Origin: Azospirillum picis
GTDB lineage: Bacteria > Pseudomonadota > Alphaproteobacteria > Azospirillales > Azospirillaceae
Reading direction: 5' to 3'
Length of the DNA stretch: 64,000 nucleotides
Assembly (NCBI RefSeq): GCF_017876115.1
Contig: NZ_JAGINO010000004.1
Location: forward strand, 124,001 to 188,000
How positions within the stretch are numbered: the stretch's first letter is position 1; each line of letters starts with the position of its first letter. Below are positions 63,332 to 64,000 of this stretch, in pieces. A program made the translations under genes and the position numbers. The notes under the pieces were generated by a model. It saw nothing but the letters and a program-made list of their open reading frames with translations. It did not search any database and had not been told where the DNA came from.

Positions 63332-64000
63332 ATGACGATGGCGCTGCTCCCCCTTACGGCGCTTGACGCCGTCCGCCCGCCGCCGGGCGGCGTTCCGGCG
63401 GGGGTTGCCCGCGACCCGCTGGGCGCCGGCCGCCGCCGCGTTCGCAACGGGCTGCTGGCCGGGCTCGGCGGCGTCGCCGCGGCGGCGGCGCTCGCCTGGG
63501 TGCTGCGGCCCGGCCCGTCACGCGCCGCCGGCACGGATGATGGCGCCCCGGATGACGGGGGCTCTACGGTGCGGGCCGGCCGCCGGCTGAACCGCGCGGC
63601 GGCCCTGCTGGGTGCGTCGGTCCTGGCGGACAGCGCCGTCGAGCATTATCGCGGATCCTTCCACAACCCGGCGATGATCACCCCGCTGCTGGCGTCGGGC
63701 GCCACCATCGCCGCCAGCCTGCACGGCTCGCTCGACCGGCGGCCGCGCGCCCACCGGTTCCGCGACGCGACCTATGCCGCGGCGGCGCTGACCGGCATCG
63801 CCGGCACCGCCTTCCACCTCTGCAACGTGACGCGGCGGCCGGGCGGGCTGTCCTGGCTGAACCTGTTCTATGGCGCTCCGATCGGCGCCCCGGCCGCCAT
63901 CGGCTTGGCCGGCCTCCTCGGCTTCGCGGCCGAACGGGTGCGCCACGGGCCGGATGGTCCGCCATCGGTCGCCGGCCTGCCGGCGCCGCAGGTGCTGACC
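63332..64000 (+). CDS. Membrane protein of unknown function, partial (3' end beyond window)
   Basis: The ATG at 63332 has a GGAAGGAAGG ribosome-binding site and the frame stays open to the window edge (223 codons). After a Pro/Arg-rich start there are hydrophobic segments (GLLAGLGGVAAAAALAWVL; MITPLLASGATIAASLHGS; YAAAALTGIAGTAFHLCNV; NLFYGAPIGAPAAIGLAGLLG), so four or more membrane helices are likely. His-containing motifs (EHYRGSFHNPAMITP; FHLCNVTRRPGG) recur in it. I do not recognise the family with certainty. The frames on the opposite strand at the same place are shadows. Confidence 0.7.
   Translation, partial: MTMALLPLTALDAVRPPPGGVPAGVARDPLGAGRRRVRNGLLAGLGGVAAAAALAWVLRPGPSRAAGTDDGAPDDGGSTVRAGRRLNRAAALLGASVLADSAVEHYRGSFHNPAMITPLLASGATIAASLHGSLDRRPRAHRFRDATYAAAALTGIAGTAFHLCNVTRRPGGLSWLNLFYGAPIGAPAAIGLAGLLGFAAERVRHGPDGPPSVAGLPAPQVLT

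Noticed and set aside
63518-63965. Minus-strand frames at the right window edge
   Set aside because: They are antisense to an open plus-strand frame with a strong ribosome-binding site and clear membrane helices.

Overview
The window is GC-rich (visibly about 70%), almost fully coding on both strands, and reads as a chromosomal or chromid segment of an alphaproteobacterium of the Azospirillum type (Rhodospirillales). The basis is a FlbD-controlled flagellar operon, many two-component and chemosensory genes, an N-acetylglutaminylglutamine amide (NAGGN) osmoprotectant trio, and alphaproteobacterial promoter types (sigma-54/FlbD, EcfG-like). The genus is inferred from gene content only. I saw no rRNA, tRNA, CRISPR array, transposase or integrated phage.

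Region 1 (1-10.9 kb, minus strand) is a flagellar operon read fliF-fliH-fliN-motA/pomA-flbD-flhA-flhF-flhG and a partial FliK-like gene. It starts at a well-formed sigma-54 promoter with a perfect inverted repeat upstream. fliG is absent. Region 2 (11-17.5 kb) has an XRE regulator, an HD hydrolase, a hybrid kinase whose sensor looks like a LOV domain without the photoactive cysteine, a divergent lone receiver, an ExoD protein and a CorB/HlyC-type protein. Region 3 (17.6-20.9 kb) is a three-gene aromatic-acid efflux operon (FUSC, DUF1656, HlyD). Region 4 (20.9-26.1 kb) holds a pentapeptide-repeat protein divergent from a MarR regulator, a MASE1-type kinase with a lone receiver, and two small genes (a 79-aa unknown and a DUF1636 protein).

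Region 5 (26.3-32 kb) has a 1,175-residue fusion of an NCS1-type transporter, a cysteine cluster and a hybrid histidine kinase, overlapping its LuxR-type regulator gene. It is followed by an orphan protein whose ribosome-binding site sits in a hairpin, and a MaoC hydratase. Region 6 (32-42.5 kb) is a Wsp-like chemosensory operon (CheW, CheR-TPR, WspD-like CheW, MCP, CheA-REC, CheB). In place of the diguanylate cyclase WspR it ends in a double-receiver protein and a hybrid kinase. A five-copy 15-bp tandem repeat follows. Region 7 (42.6-47 kb) has an M48 protease, a Fur-box-controlled cupredoxin/FTR1 iron-uptake pair and a Kef-type antiporter. A dispersed palindromic element lies between the last two, and a second copy lies at 59.6 kb.

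Region 8 (47-60 kb) is largely about osmotic stress: a quinone reductase/LysR pair, a glycine-betaine-type ABC transporter, the NAGGN trio with an EcfG-type promoter, a MscS channel fused to a cyclic-nucleotide-binding domain, and a BLUF blue-light protein. Region 9 (60-64 kb) has an enolase-superfamily enzyme, a PoxB-like ThDP enzyme and a membrane protein cut by the window edge. Several starts were moved from the longest reading frame using ribosome-binding sites, 4-nt overlaps or promoter positions; each case is explained in its entry.
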